Below the pieces are notes generated by a model, which had not been told where the DNA came from, made no database searches, and was given only the letters and a program-made list of their open reading frames with translations. 64,000 bases of DNA from Pythium myriotylum (Eukaryota; Oomycota; Peronosporomycetes; Pythiales; Pythiaceae). The position numbers and the translations under genes were made by a program. The stretch covers positions 1,302,001 to 1,366,000 of the forward strand of contig JALJCQ010000014.1 of assembly GCA_023091665.1 (NCBI GenBank), in the 5' to 3' direction. Every line of letters begins with the position of its first letter. Position 1 is the first letter of the stretch. Below are positions 1 to 10,266 of this stretch, piece after piece.

Positions 1-630
1 CAGCCTCGCTACAAAATCTCGTAATCTCCGTTCGCGATCGTTGTTTATTTCACTGGTATCTGGTTCACCCATCAGTAGTGCGAGAGCCCGTTGGAGATCA
101 CCGTTTGCTATCTCTGCCGCTGACCGGGCCTGCTCTTTCGAGAACCCCATTTCCACAAGTTGGCTCACAACAGCATTGCCATGACTGCAACGTTTGCTCT
201 CAGCCACCCCCGTTTTCCGTCTCTTGCGTGCCTTGGGTACGTCCTCCGCGTTGCTGCTCTTGGTCTCTTCCTCGTCGCTGTCTGCCTCGGTCTGCGATTC
301 GGCATCATCGCTGTCTTCCTCGATAAGCACAAAGAAATCGGACGGCGTGAGCGCAAACACGTTGATGTCGTCTGCGTCTGCGAGCAACTGGCCGCGGAAG
401 GCGAGATACGAGACCGCCATCTTCTCTTCGACGGCCTTGGAATGCAGCAACGCCGCGTCCAATTCCTCTTCTATCTCCTCCTTCTTACTCTCCGCGTCTC
501 CTCGCGAGCGCAGTCGCAGCAGCACTGCCAGCGCGTGGCGCTTGACGTCTGCCACGCCGACGCGCACAGTGAGCGGCGGGAGCTCGAGCGTCAGCTCTTC
601 GCCACTGAGGCATTGCACAAGGATCGACAT
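1..630 (-). CDS. UBA-domain protein, 3' end beyond window
   Basis: The reading frame is open from an ATG at 630 to the left edge (210 codons), so the C-terminus lies outside. An in-frame stop (TAG at 670-672) lies just upstream and supports this start. The first ~45 residues (MSILVQCLSGEELTLEL...) have a beta-hairpin pattern that could be a weak ubiquitin-like fold. An acidic stretch and a basic patch (KARKRRK, possible nuclear signal) follow. A clear UBA-type helical bundle comes next (VSQLVEMGFSKEQARSAAE, then NGDLQRALALL), with the diagnostic MGF and a downstream alanine/leucine helix. UBA domains bind ubiquitin, so a role in ubiquitin signalling or proteasome delivery is likely. The exact family is not recognised. 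Confidence 0.7.
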   Translation of the reverse strand, partial: MSILVQCLSGEELTLELPPLTVRVGVADVKRHALAVLLRLRSRGDAESKKEEIEEELDAALLHSKAVEEKMAVSYLAFRGQLLADADDINVFALTPSDFFVLIEEDSDDAESQTEADSDEEETKSSNAEDVPKARKRRKTGVAESKRCSHGNAVVSQLVEMGFSKEQARSAAEIANGDLQRALALLMGEPDTSEINNDRERRLRDFVARL

Positions 631-965
631 GGCCACCAATGGCACCCTCCTGAGCAGCTTCACTTGGCTCTATAGAAACCTTAGAAACCATCTCATCGCG
701 CCAAGTCGACTTGAGTCATTTCGGGTCTCCCGCTCTTTTCGCCGCCGTCGTCTCGCCATAATCCGTGACCAACGTCGGGGCGTCTTGAATGATGGTGATT
801 ATCGTGACAAATTATCCCATTGGCCACGAGCTCTCTTGTTGAAGTTGCTCTGCTGGTCCCTCGAGCCACAGCCCAGGAGGCTCAGCGGCTCAATGGCCCA
901 GCGGCTCAATGGCTCACTCTCATTCACGAAAACTCCCAGCGACCGACACCTGAACCTCCCCAGCC

Positions 966-1877
966 ATGGCCTCAGCCCCTGTTCCAAAGAAAGTCATGCT
1001 CGTCACCGGCGCCAATTCGGGGCTCGGCCTCCACGCGTGCCTCTACATTGCCAAGCAAGACAACTACCATCTCATCCTCACGGGTCGTGACCAACAGCGT
1101 GTCCACGACGCGGCAGTCAAGGTTCGCGCCGTCGCAGCGACTTCCACGACCGTTGAAGAAGGCATTCTCGACCTCGCGAGCCTCAACGCCGTGCAAGCCT
1201 ATGCCGAGAAACTCCTCAAGCGCGACGACATACCCGAGATCTCAGCGATCATATGCAACGGCGGTGTCCAGTTGTACACCAAGACGACTACTGTTGACGG
1301 ACTGGAAGCCACGTTTGCCATCAACCACTTGAGCCACTTCTTACTGGCGAACCTGCTTCGAGATCGCACCAAGCGTATCGTCATGATCTCATCGGAGACC
1401 CACGACCCAGACGAGCACACGGGTGCCCCCGTGCCTGATGTCTCGGATCTTGACCAACTCGCAAGAGGTCGGGAGCCATACAATCCAGGCGAAGCGTACT
1501 CGTCTTCCAAGTTGTGCAACTTGCTCTTCATGGCAGAGTGGCTGCGTCGCTTCCCTGGTGGCGCCGAGTGCATCTCATACACACCTGGATTCACGCCAGA
1601 TACAGCACTTCTGCGAGACTCGGGCATGGACGTCAACATGCTCGTGGACTTGTGCAAGGCCAACAACGTCCCAGTGAGCACGAGCGCCTTCTCTGGGTCG
1701 TTTATGGGTCGTCTTGCGGTCGAAGACTGGGCGGAATATGGCTGGAAGAGCGGACAATACATCCGCTTGGACAAGCCCCACCCACCATCAGTGCAGGCGA
1801 GAGACGCCAAGCTGGCGGAGGCTTTGTGGTCGAAATCTGAAGAACTCGTCCAGCGTCGCTTTCCGACTCACGCCTAG
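966..1877 (+). CDS. short-chain dehydrogenase/reductase (SDR)
   Basis: A single-exon gene of 303 residues. The N-terminal Rossmann motif TGANSGLG (about residues 14-21) binds NAD(P)H. The central NGG motif (~98), the active-site serine in IVMISSET (~140) and the catalytic YSSSK (Tyr-x3-Lys, ~178) are all present. The layout resembles WWOX/retinol-dehydrogenase/protochlorophyllide-reductase-like SDRs. The ATG sits in a good context (CAGCCATGG). The substrate cannot be told from sequence. Two degenerate relatives lie within 1 kb downstream, so this is the surviving member of a local duplication. There is no targeting peptide, so it is probably cytosolic. Confidence 0.85.
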   Translation: MASAPVPKKVMLVTGANSGLGLHACLYIAKQDNYHLILTGRDQQRVHDAAVKVRAVAATSTTVEEGILDLASLNAVQAYAEKLLKRDDIPEISAIICNGGVQLYTKTTTVDGLEATFAINHLSHFLLANLLRDRTKRIVMISSETHDPDEHTGAPVPDVSDLDQLARGREPYNPGEAYSSSKLCNLLFMAEWLRRFPGGAECISYTPGFTPDTALLRDSGMDVNMLVDLCKANNVPVSTSAFSGSFMGRLAVEDWAEYGWKSGQYIRLDKPHPPSVQARDAKLAEALWSKSEELVQRRFPTHA

Positions 1878-2170
1878 ACGGTAAAGACTAGGCGTGTTGA
1901 ACACGCTGTCACTCCACGGTGACATCAGCATTGAATACTGATAGCTTTTCCTGCACTCTTCTCTGACGCTTCACTACACTTGCACGACGAGGGGTACTGT
2001 CTAACTCGCGTGCTTAGTCGCAGCTTTTTGCCCCGTTGGAGAATAAAGGTTAAAAATTCCGTCTTCTCTCAGTCCTCTTCACTCTGGTTATTGGTCTAGC
2101 AACACTTGATCAGTCTTCTTTTCTTTTCGCTCACAAAGCGACGAAACACCGTGGCCACCCGGCCTCCGAC

Positions 2171-2300
2171 AAGCCCAAGCGAGTCGTGCTCCGCAACTCA
2201 GGACTGTGCTTCCAAGCCTCTCTCCAGATTGCAAAGCGACTCGCTCTCCCAGTTACCGCGCTGCAAAACCAAGACAATGACCATAGCGCAAACTACTGTC
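2171..2300 (+). pseudogene. SDR relic, N-terminal fragment
   Basis: Plus-strand translation from about 2171 gives KPKRVVLRNSGLCFQASLQI followed by AKR. This lines up with the start of the intact SDR at 966 (KKVMLVTGANSGLGLHACLY, then IAK). The VTGA part of the nucleotide-binding motif is reduced to one residue. Similarity fades after about 35 codons and no full-length frame follows. Read as a decayed 5' fragment of a second copy. The alignment is by eye. Confidence 0.5.
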
Positions 2301-2309
2301 CAAGAATCC

Positions 2310-2711
2310 TGACGTTGACCAGGATTCTTGGGTGGTCATGAATATCGTTATAAGGGTTGCTCTCTCCTGCTCAAAGTTTACAATGCTGCTGGTTATTGCT
2401 CCGCGTAGGTCGGACGGGACGTTCAAACTGTCGAAATCCACCTCATGTGGAAAGTCGCATCCAGGCCGTCCTTGGTCAAGCGCCTCTCGATATCTTCGAT
2501 GCCTGTGTTGCACAGATTGGCCGAAGTGATTTGGAAGTCTATCCTCAACAGTTGCAGACAGTGAGGTCACGGCACGAATTTTCTCGGCTGCGTCGAGAAA
2601 GTGCGTTGTACCTCGCCTCACGATGAGGCGGTCGTTCTCCTGCCTGGTGATAAAGAGACTCGCATGGAAGTCGAGGGCTGAGTTGGTGCCGATGATGAGA
2701 ACGACCTTCTT
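2310..2711 (-). pseudogene. SDR relic, frameshifted and inverted
   Basis: Minus strand from 2711 reads KKVVLIIGTNSALDFHASLF, ITRQENDRLIV, then DAAEKIRAVTSLSATVED. This follows the first ~65 residues of the SDR at 966, with TGANSGLG decayed to IGTNSALD. About 25 residues are then missing and the frame shifts. In the next frame LCNTGIED and TKDGLDATFHMR match ICNGGVQL and TVDGLEATFAIN of the intact gene. A further weak match (LITIFMTTQES against IVMISSETHD) lies near 2330. The glycine motif is lost, the frame is broken and the 3' half is absent, so this is non-functional. Confidence 0.7.
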
Positions 2712-3436
2712 ACTTGACGTGTAACACTCTTAATGATGATGAAAGTTGGAATCTACTACGGTACATCGTGCGAACTGCTATAGAGTGGGGACGTGTAACA
2801 CTCTATCAAACCGAGATTGAGGAACTTGTAGAATGGCAACTATCAGTGCCAGCCTCAGTCATTCTCCAAGAGGCCAGCTATCCTCCTTTGTTCGAGAGGA
2901 ACCTGTTCTCGTTTTCCTCGAACACAAATATATAGAATACCAGCACGAGGATGGATCCAAGTGAGATGTGTTCGTCAGAGCTACGAGCCAATCAGTTCTG
3001 TCCAGTCCGGTGATTTGTGCCCTCTGGCATACACGCGGCCATAGAAGTATCTTATGTGTTCAGAGCTCGCTTGCTCGGTTCTGAACCGGCGAGTTTACAT
3101 GACATTGAGTGAACTGTTCGGCGCTTCGGTGGCTGAAAATGTGTGGCCGGCATTGTTTCAGTTCGTTCCAAGTGTAGCCACGTTGAGTCTTCCCACTTCC
3201 GTTCCTGGTGTCAATCACGGCATTTGTGGCCACTTGGGGCCTCGGCCAGAGATAGGAGCAGTTGCATTTGTGTATCCACCAGTCACCTTTCCGATGAAAG
3301 AAGGCCGCGCGAACTCGCAGGTCGCTCGTGAACTCGATGCCGTGAAGTGGAGATCCCACCAAAACTTCACACGGCAAACTGTGCAAGAGTCTCCAGTCCA
3401 AAATTTGAAGCGTCATACAAAGCAACTACTACGAGA
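2712..3436. other. intergenic, no gene recognised
   Basis: No convincing coding sequence. A 15-bp perfect direct repeat (GACGTGTAACACTCT) occurs at 2716-2730 and 2790-2804, right at the edge of the SDR relic. The rest should hold the promoter of the gene starting at 3437. An open frame at 3054-3440 shows no recognisable features. Confidence 0.5.
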
Positions 3437-5026
3437 ATGAGCTCCCGATCCGTCCGCTTTGACGACCGACTGCTCGATATCATCGAAGAGGCCTCGATGT
3501 CACCTCTCGACCAATCGTTTGCATCAGCGAGCACACCGCACGAAACTCGATCCACACGCAGATCATTGCGAGATACTTTCATCGACTCCGTCGCCGATTG
3601 GGTCGAGGAAAAAAGCACGACAAGCCACCGAGATTTCTGTGATATCGATCCCGGCGACAGCAGTTCTGAGTGCGATAACATCGAGGATCTCGAACATGAT
3701 CCGGCCAACGAAATTTCACCCAGTGCGAAGTCCAGACTGCGAGCTATCCTCGACAGCCAAACTCTCTTCAGCATGTACAAGCGACTCATGTACCTCGCTC
3801 TTGCAACCAACATCACGCTCCTCGTTCTGCTCTGCACCGGAAACTTCTCCGCTGCAGAAGGCAAGGCCCCACTCATCGCCGTCATCAACGTCTTTCTCTG
3901 CGTGCTCTTCCGTAACGAAGCCTTCTTCCGCATCGTCTTCTGGCTCGCTGTCCGAGCGCTCGCACACGACTGGGTACCCGTTCAGATCAAATGGTACACG
4001 ACCTCCTTCCTGCAGAGCGTCGGAGGACTCCACAGTGGCACCGGCATGTCTTCTGCCATGTGGATGATCAAGGGACTCTATGACATGAGCGGCAACCAGC
4101 AGCTGGCTACTGACGCCATGGTTGTGTTGTCCTACCTGATCCTCGCGATGCTATCCATCTCGTGTCTCGGCGCCTTTCCTGTTGTGCGTCATCTCTTCCA
4201 CAACACCTTCGAGTTCTCTCATCGACTCGCTGGATGGGGCAGTCTGCTCTTTCTCTGGGGATTTGTGGTGCTCGCGGCGCGCCACACGCAGACGCTCTCA
4301 TCCGCGGAACCTCGACCCACCGTGCGGGATGTGCTCGAGGACATGCCCGAGTACTGGCTGGCCATCGGCCTCACCATTCTCGTCGTCTTGCCGTGGCTCT
4401 CGGTGCGCCGTGTGCGAGTCGAGTTCGAGAACCCGTCCAACCACGCCAGCATCATCCGCTTCCCGCAGCCTGTCAAGGCAGGATACCTCGGTCGCATCGC
4501 TCGCACGCCGCTCGGAGACTGGCACGCCTTCGGCATCATCTCTGACAACCGCTTCACGCACACGATCCTCGCCGGCGCTGTCGGCGACTTCACCAAGTCG
4601 CTCGTGCGAGACAAGCCGCAGTACTTGTACACTCGCGGTGTCAAGTTCGCCGGTCTGCCGTACTTGATCCACATGTACCGACGCGTTCTGCTCGTCGCCA
4701 CCGGCTCTGGACTGTGTCCCTTCATGTCGTTCCTCATCCAGGAATCCAGGCCCGACGTCTTCGTCATCTGGGTCGGCAAGAACCTCCGCCAGAACTTCGG
4801 CGATGAGATCATGGACGGAGTCAACTCGTACCCGGAGGACAAGAAGATCGTCCGCGACACCGCGGTCCACCCTCGTCCCAACATCTTGGATCTCACGATC
4901 GCGACTGCGAAGGCGCGTCAGATCGAGGTGGTGATTGTGACGAGCAACCCAGTCGGCACGCGAGATATCGTGAACGGTTGCCGTCGAGCCGGCATCGCTG
5001 CGTTCGGGCCAATCTGGGACTCGTAA
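3437..5026 (+). CDS. TmpA/ferric-reductase-like membrane flavoprotein, copy A
   Basis: 529 residues from the ATG at 3437. An in-frame start further upstream at 3347 was rejected because the paralogue at 8981-10717 also begins MS followed by a similar acidic region. The N-terminal ~105 residues are hydrophilic. Five or six membrane segments follow (LALATNITLLVLLCTG, INVFLCVLF, MVVLSYLILAMLS, WGSLLFLWGFVVL, GLTILVVLPWL), with histidines in VVRHLFHN and FSHRLAGW. The C-terminal part looks like a ferredoxin-reductase NAD-binding domain (LLVATGSGLCPFMSFL) and ends GPIWDS. The overall plan recalls fungal TmpA and related ferric-reductase-like proteins, so redox activity at a membrane is likely. From residue ~105 on it is almost identical to copy B. 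Confidence 0.75.
   Translation: MSSRSVRFDDRLLDIIEEASMSPLDQSFASASTPHETRSTRRSLRDTFIDSVADWVEEKSTTSHRDFCDIDPGDSSSECDNIEDLEHDPANEISPSAKSRLRAILDSQTLFSMYKRLMYLALATNITLLVLLCTGNFSAAEGKAPLIAVINVFLCVLFRNEAFFRIVFWLAVRALAHDWVPVQIKWYTTSFLQSVGGLHSGTGMSSAMWMIKGLYDMSGNQQLATDAMVVLSYLILAMLSISCLGAFPVVRHLFHNTFEFSHRLAGWGSLLFLWGFVVLAARHTQTLSSAEPRPTVRDVLEDMPEYWLAIGLTILVVLPWLSVRRVRVEFENPSNHASIIRFPQPVKAGYLGRIARTPLGDWHAFGIISDNRFTHTILAGAVGDFTKSLVRDKPQYLYTRGVKFAGLPYLIHMYRRVLLVATGSGLCPFMSFLIQESRPDVFVIWVGKNLRQNFGDEIMDGVNSYPEDKKIVRDTAVHPRPNILDLTIATAKARQIEVVIVTSNPVGTRDIVNGCRRAGIAAFGPIWDS
3741..5026 (+). repeat. inverted repeat arm A (TmpA-like)
   Basis: This arm pairs with 8981-10266 on the other strand; position p pairs with 14007 minus p and there are no indels. 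A few differences occur near the left end (for example at 3793, 3799 and 3823). Beyond about 3824 all frames I compared translate identically in both copies. Identity stops at the TAA stop codon: TAAGTGTCC follows here, TAAATTAAT in the other copy. Confidence 0.9.
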
Positions 5027-5251
5027 GTGTCCACATTTCGCTGACCCCACCCACGAGCTCTCCCATCGCTCTCGCTATCACAGAAGCAAACAGCTCTCGG
5101 TCTCATGCGTCTCCTGTCACAGACTGCATATAGTTTTCCCCACTGGTGACCTAGCTAAATACACTGGCACTCCGTCTTCCTTCCCATTCCTCTCCGCTGA
5201 TCCCAATGGAGAAACCGCCCTAGGCTCGTGTGTGGCGCATCCCCTTTCGGT

Positions 5252-5262
5252 CTCCATTTTGG
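5252..5262 (+). promoter_or_regulatory. putative oomycete initiator, importin-9 gene
   Basis: The sequence TCTCCATTTTG lies about 90 nt before the importin ATG in the 322-nt gap 5027-5348. It resembles the oomycete initiator core (TCATTTT-like) at a typical 5'UTR distance. Inferred from motif and position only. Nothing else was recognised in this gap. Confidence 0.35.
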
Positions 5263-5348
5263 GCGGGAGCCCGTGCTGCATGTGGTCCACACGACCACTT
5301 CCCGCCAGTGGCTTCAACCCGCATCACTCCATCGACCGCGTCGCCGCC

Positions 5349-8300
5349 ATGGACCACCTCGCGGCGCTGCTCCAGGGCCACCTCTCGGGCCACGGCGCCG
5401 CCCGCGCGCAGTGCGAGGCGCAGCTCACGGCGCTGCTGCGCTCGCCGGGCTTCGCGCTGCAGCTCTGCGAGTTTCTCTTCGCCGCGCAGCCCATCGAGAG
5501 CGCCCACCGCCAGCTCGCGTGCATCCTGCTCAAGAAGCTCGTGGCCTCGTACTGGACGGCGGGCGCCCACGGCGACGACGACGACGACGCGGCGCAAGAG
5601 AGCCACGCCGACTACCTCGTCGCGGAGCAGGAGAAGCAGCAGGTGCGCGCCGCCATCGTCGCCTCGATCCAGCGCGACGACGTGCTCCAGGCCTACGCCG
5701 AGTCCAAGCTCGAGACGGCGCTCTGCATGGCCATCACGGCCATCTTCGAGCGCGACTGGCCCGACCAGTGGCCCGAGCTGCTGCCTGTCGTCGTCGGGCT
5801 CATCGCCGGCGCGTCGTCGCCGCGCGCCATGGCGTTCGCCATCCGCTTCCTCTCGCTCGCCGGCAACCACTTTTCCAGCGAGCACTGCTGCGAGCTCGTC
5901 TCGGTCGTCTTCCCGCACTTGCAGCGCGTCTTCGTGGCGCGCGGCGAGTTCTCGAGTGGCGTGCGTACTCGAGTCGTGCGCATCGTGGAGAACAGCCTTC
6001 TGATGGTTGGCATGGAGGCCCAAGTCGGGAACAGCACTGCTGAACAGCTCCTCAACGGTAACGTGTCGCAGTGGATCTCGCTCTTCCTGCAAGAGCTCGC
6101 TCAGCCTGTCGCGAGCGTCAAGGACCAAGCCATCCAGATCCAGATCCTCTCCACGCTCGGCAAGTTTGTGGAGGAGTGGCCGAAGCACATGGCCGACTTG
6201 CTCCCACAGATTGTACCGCAGGTGTACGGACTGCTCGCGCGCGGTGTGGAGTCTTTTGACCGTGAGATTGTGCAGAGTGCCGAGGACGAAGAGGACGCAT
6301 ACGACAGCGACGGAGAAGGAGCCCACATCGGACGAAGCGCCGTGGTCGTCTCTGCATTCGAGTTTTTAAAGAGCACGATGCATGCACCAACGAAGAAGAC
6401 ACGCCAATTGGTTGTCGGCGGGCTTCCCGACTTTGTTTTCGTAATGATCGCCTACATGCAAATCACAGCGAGCCAGATGGAGACTTGGGAAGAAGATCCG
6501 AACAAATACGTGGCGGACGAGGACGACCAGGGCCTCTCCTACAACATCCGCACAGCTGGCACAGATCTGCTCTCAGAGCTCGAAGCCGTGCTCGGCAAGA
6601 AGGCAGTCATCGCATCTCTCCAGGCGGCGCAGCGGTACCTGAAGGGAGGTGAAGGAGGACAGAACTGGCGACTCCAAGAAGCTGCACTCTTGGTCATCGG
6701 CACTCTCGCTCCATCTATTTTGTCTGTTCTCGAGAAAGATCGCACCCAGGTGACTGAAGTGTTCGAGCTAACAAGCTTTCTTCAAACGCTCTTCCAAGTA
6801 ATGAACGCTGCGGGTGAAACGATCTACCTTCGCGCGCGTGCGTTGTGGTGTGCGAGCAAGCTAGCCACAGGCATGAGCACAGAAATGCTGAATGCTTTCT
6901 TACAAGTCGCAATATCTGGTCTTGAGCAAGGCCAAGTGCTTCCTGTCAAGCTTTACGCATGCCGCGCAGTCGGGGCGATTCTGAAGAACGATGCAGGGAA
7001 GCAGTACTTGCAAGAAGCAAGTGGTGTGGTGGTCGAGCGACTCATCCATCTCGCGGAACTGGCGTCGACGGAGACCCTGCATATCGCTCTTGAAACGCTG
7101 GTAGTTGTTCTTCAAGAGTTGCCGAACTTAGCCCCACCAGCTGCAAACGCAACCGTGATGTGTTTCTTGAAGCATTGGGGTCAGCATCTGAATGACCCGT
7201 TGCTAAGCGAACTTATCGACGGCGCGTTCGGTGCCTTGCTTGAGTACGACAATGCTGAAATTGTCGCAAATCTTCATAACCAAGTTCTTCCAGTGCTTCA
7301 CCACATGCTCGTTCAAGCTCAAACTGAGCTCGGTGCTGCAGGCAACGGTGCCAACATCGCTGCAAGCGCCATCACCGTTCTCAAGACCATTGTGAAACAC
7401 ACGTTCGCCTCGGCAACAGCCTCCACCGATGGTGCTGCCCCTGATCCCGCTGTGCGTGCAATGAGCGTTCAGATTGTCCAGCTAATTTTCGAGCCTTTAG
7501 TCAACGTTCTCGGGGCGGTGGACGATGAGAAGGTCCTCAACTCTGGTGCTGAGTGCTTAAAGTGGCTTGTTATGTTTGCAGTGGACATATTGGCTGAGTA
7601 CAAGTGTGCTAACGGTGTCAGTGGTATCGACGCCACGATGCAAGTCGCCGCCAAGTTGCTATCGCCTCACGTCGACGAATCCGCAGCAGTTTGTGTTGGA
7701 GGCCTGGTTACGCAGATTCTGCTCAAACTGGGATCAGCCTTGCCCACGGAGACCATCCAGTCGATTCTGACTGCCATTTGCGCGAAACTCGCGACAGCCA
7801 AGTTGCCGTCGCTTGTTCAGTCGTTGTATCTGGTTTTTGCACGTCTTGTACACACACATGGCCACGAAATTTTGAACGTTCTCGAACGGCTTCCTGCTCC
7901 AGCAACAAACCCCCCATACAACAACATGCTCGAATTCGTATTCTCTACCTGGATTGAGAAGCAAGAAGAATTCTACGGCCTATACTGTATCAAGGTGACT
8001 GTCAGTGCGCTCCTTAAGGTGGCAGAATGGAATGATCCCCGCGTCGGTCAGATCGTCGTCGCTGGCAGCGAGATTCCGGTCGAAAATAGTGTTGAGCAAT
8101 CTGCAGGTATCCAAACGCGTACCCGATCCAAAACTTCGAGTGCCCAAGTCGCCACAAAACAGTTTACGCGGGTTCATTTCATGACCAAGCTCATTACTGT
8201 TTTAGCCAAGGTGCATGCGTCGCTTGGTGATGAAGAAGATGAGTGGGAGTCCTCGGACGATGAAGATGAAGATTCGGGTGACGAAGACAATGGAGACGGG

Positions 8301-8711
8301 GCAAAAGGCCGGGTTGCTGGCGGTGGATCGATTTTCGCACCTGCGGGTACGTTAGCAGCATCCGGGCCAGCTAATTTGTCTGGATCGTTGATTAACTGTT
8401 CTATGCACAGAGCAATATGAACTGTTGTCGGATCGACTTGACGGAAATGCCTTCCCGGGCGAAGATGCTGAGGACGTCGAAGAAGAGTTCGAAGCTCATT
8501 TCGACCCGCTGAATGACGTGGACCTCAAGGTACTAGCCGCTGTTGGGTTTGGATCGTTCGTTCGCCAGATTGACTAATGGTTTTGCAGTCCTTGATCCCT
8601 GCAGCCGTCCAGGCGGTAACCTCGAATGCCGACCTGCTCCAAGCGGTAATGCCTGAACTCACCCCAGCTGACAAAGAGGCGCTTGCTGAGGTGACCGGTG
8701 GGTCTAACTAA
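5349..8711 (+). CDS. importin-9-like nuclear transport receptor
   Basis: Spliced as 5349-8346, 8411-8529 and 8589-8711, giving 1079 residues; introns are 64 and 59 nt. The ATG at 5349 has a strong context (GCCGCCATGG), and the 39 in-frame codons before it look non-coding. The protein is a long alpha-helical HEAT-repeat solenoid. Its N-terminus matches importin-beta folds (MDHLAALLQGHLSG, then AHRQLACILLKKLVASYW). A very acidic stretch sits near the C-terminus (about residues 960-985, DEEDEWESSDDEDEDSGDED), as in importin-9/Kap114, which carry histones and ribosomal proteins. Both introns are in the last 300 coding bases. Ignoring them would end the protein at 8420 with an artefactual tail. 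It lies between the arms of the TmpA-like inverted repeat. Confidence 0.85.
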
Positions 8712-8980
8712 TGCAACTGCTGTGTTGGAAATACGGCAACACGAGTTTCTGGGTAGCAGACGCCGGACAGCATATATCCATGCTATCATCACTGGTCCGT
8801 ACGAAATGGATTGGGTTTGACTATGGCCCGCATTGTATTCTATCGTTGTGTGGATCGATGTTTATTTTGCGTCTTACATCTGCGTCACTCTACTGCTGAC
8901 ACGATTACAGCCACACTCTTTTGCAGTTTCCAATGTTCCGATAATACTGTGCATAGTGAACTACGTGGTAACGCATTAAT

Positions 8981-10266
8981 TTACGAGTCCCAGATTGGCC
9001 CGAACGCAGCGATGCCGGCTCGACGGCAACCGTTCACGATGTCTCGCGTGCCGACTGGGTTGCTCGTCACAATCACCACCTCGATCTGACGCGCCTTCGC
9101 AGTCGCGATCGTGAGATCCAAGATGTTGGGACGAGGGTGGACCGCGGTGTCGCGGACGATCTTCTTGTCCTCCGGGTACGAGTTGACTCCGTCCATGATC
9201 TCATCGCCGAAGTTCTGGCGGAGGTTCTTGCCGACCCAGATGACGAAGACGTCGGGCCTGGATTCCTGGATGAGGAACGACATGAAGGGACACAGTCCAG
9301 AGCCGGTGGCGACGAGCAGAACGCGTCGGTACATGTGGATCAAGTACGGCAGACCGGCGAACTTGACACCGCGAGTGTACAAGTACTGCGGCTTGTCTCG
9401 CACGAGCGACTTGGTGAAGTCGCCGACAGCGCCGGCGAGGATCGTGTGCGTGAAGCGGTTGTCAGAGATGATGCCGAAGGCGTGCCAGTCTCCGAGCGGC
9501 GTGCGAGCGATGCGACCGAGGTATCCTGCCTTGACAGGCTGCGGGAAGCGGATGATGCTGGCGTGGTTGGACGGGTTCTCGAACTCGACTCGCACACGGC
9601 GCACCGAGAGCCACGGCAAGACGACGAGAATGGTGAGGCCGATGGCCAGCCAGTACTCGGGCATGTCCTCGAGCACATCCCGCACGGTGGGTCGAGGTTC
9701 CGCGGATGAGAGCGTCTGCGTGTGGCGCGCCGCGAGCACCACAAATCCCCAGAGAAAGAGCAGACTGCCCCATCCAGCGAGTCGATGAGAGAACTCGAAG
9801 GTGTTGTGGAAGAGATGACGCACAACAGGAAAGGCGCCGAGACACGAGATGGATAGCATCGCGAGGATCAGGTAGGACAACACAACCATGGCGTCAGTAG
9901 CCAGCTGCTGGTTGCCGCTCATGTCATAGAGTCCCTTGATCATCCACATGGCAGAAGACATGCCGGTGCCACTGTGGAGTCCTCCGACGCTCTGCAGGAA
10001 GGAGGTCGTGTACCATTTGATCTGAACGGGTACCCAGTCGTGTGCGAGCGCTCGGACAGCGAGCCAGAAGACGATGCGGAAGAAGGCTTCGTTACGGAAG
10101 AGCACGCAGAGAAAGACGTTGATGACGGCGATGAGTGGGGCCTTGCCTTCTGCAGCGGAGAAGTTTCCGGTGCAGAGCAGAACAAGGAGCGTGATGTTGG
10201 TTGCAAGGGCGAGATACATGAGTCGCTTGTACATGCTGAAGAGAGTTTGGTCGTCCATGATAACTT
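8981..10266 (-). repeat. inverted repeat arm B (TmpA-like)
   Basis: Reverse-complement partner of 3741-5026, same length and without gaps. The two arms are separated by about 3.95 kb containing the importin-9 gene. The identical part is coding only, which points to gene conversion or a very recent partial copy rather than duplication of the whole locus. Confidence 0.9.

Noticed and set aside
194..1090. 298-codon plus-strand frame at the left edge
   Set aside because: Antisense to the UBA-domain gene and overlapping the SDR start; Ser/Arg-rich shadow.
5220..6326. 368-codon minus-strand frame opposite the importin start
   Set aside because: Antisense shadow of a GC-rich third-position-biased gene.
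8347..8420. Importin-9 ending at 8420
   Set aside because: This end lies beyond a good intron (8347-8410); splicing restores an in-frame acidic C-terminus with two further exons.
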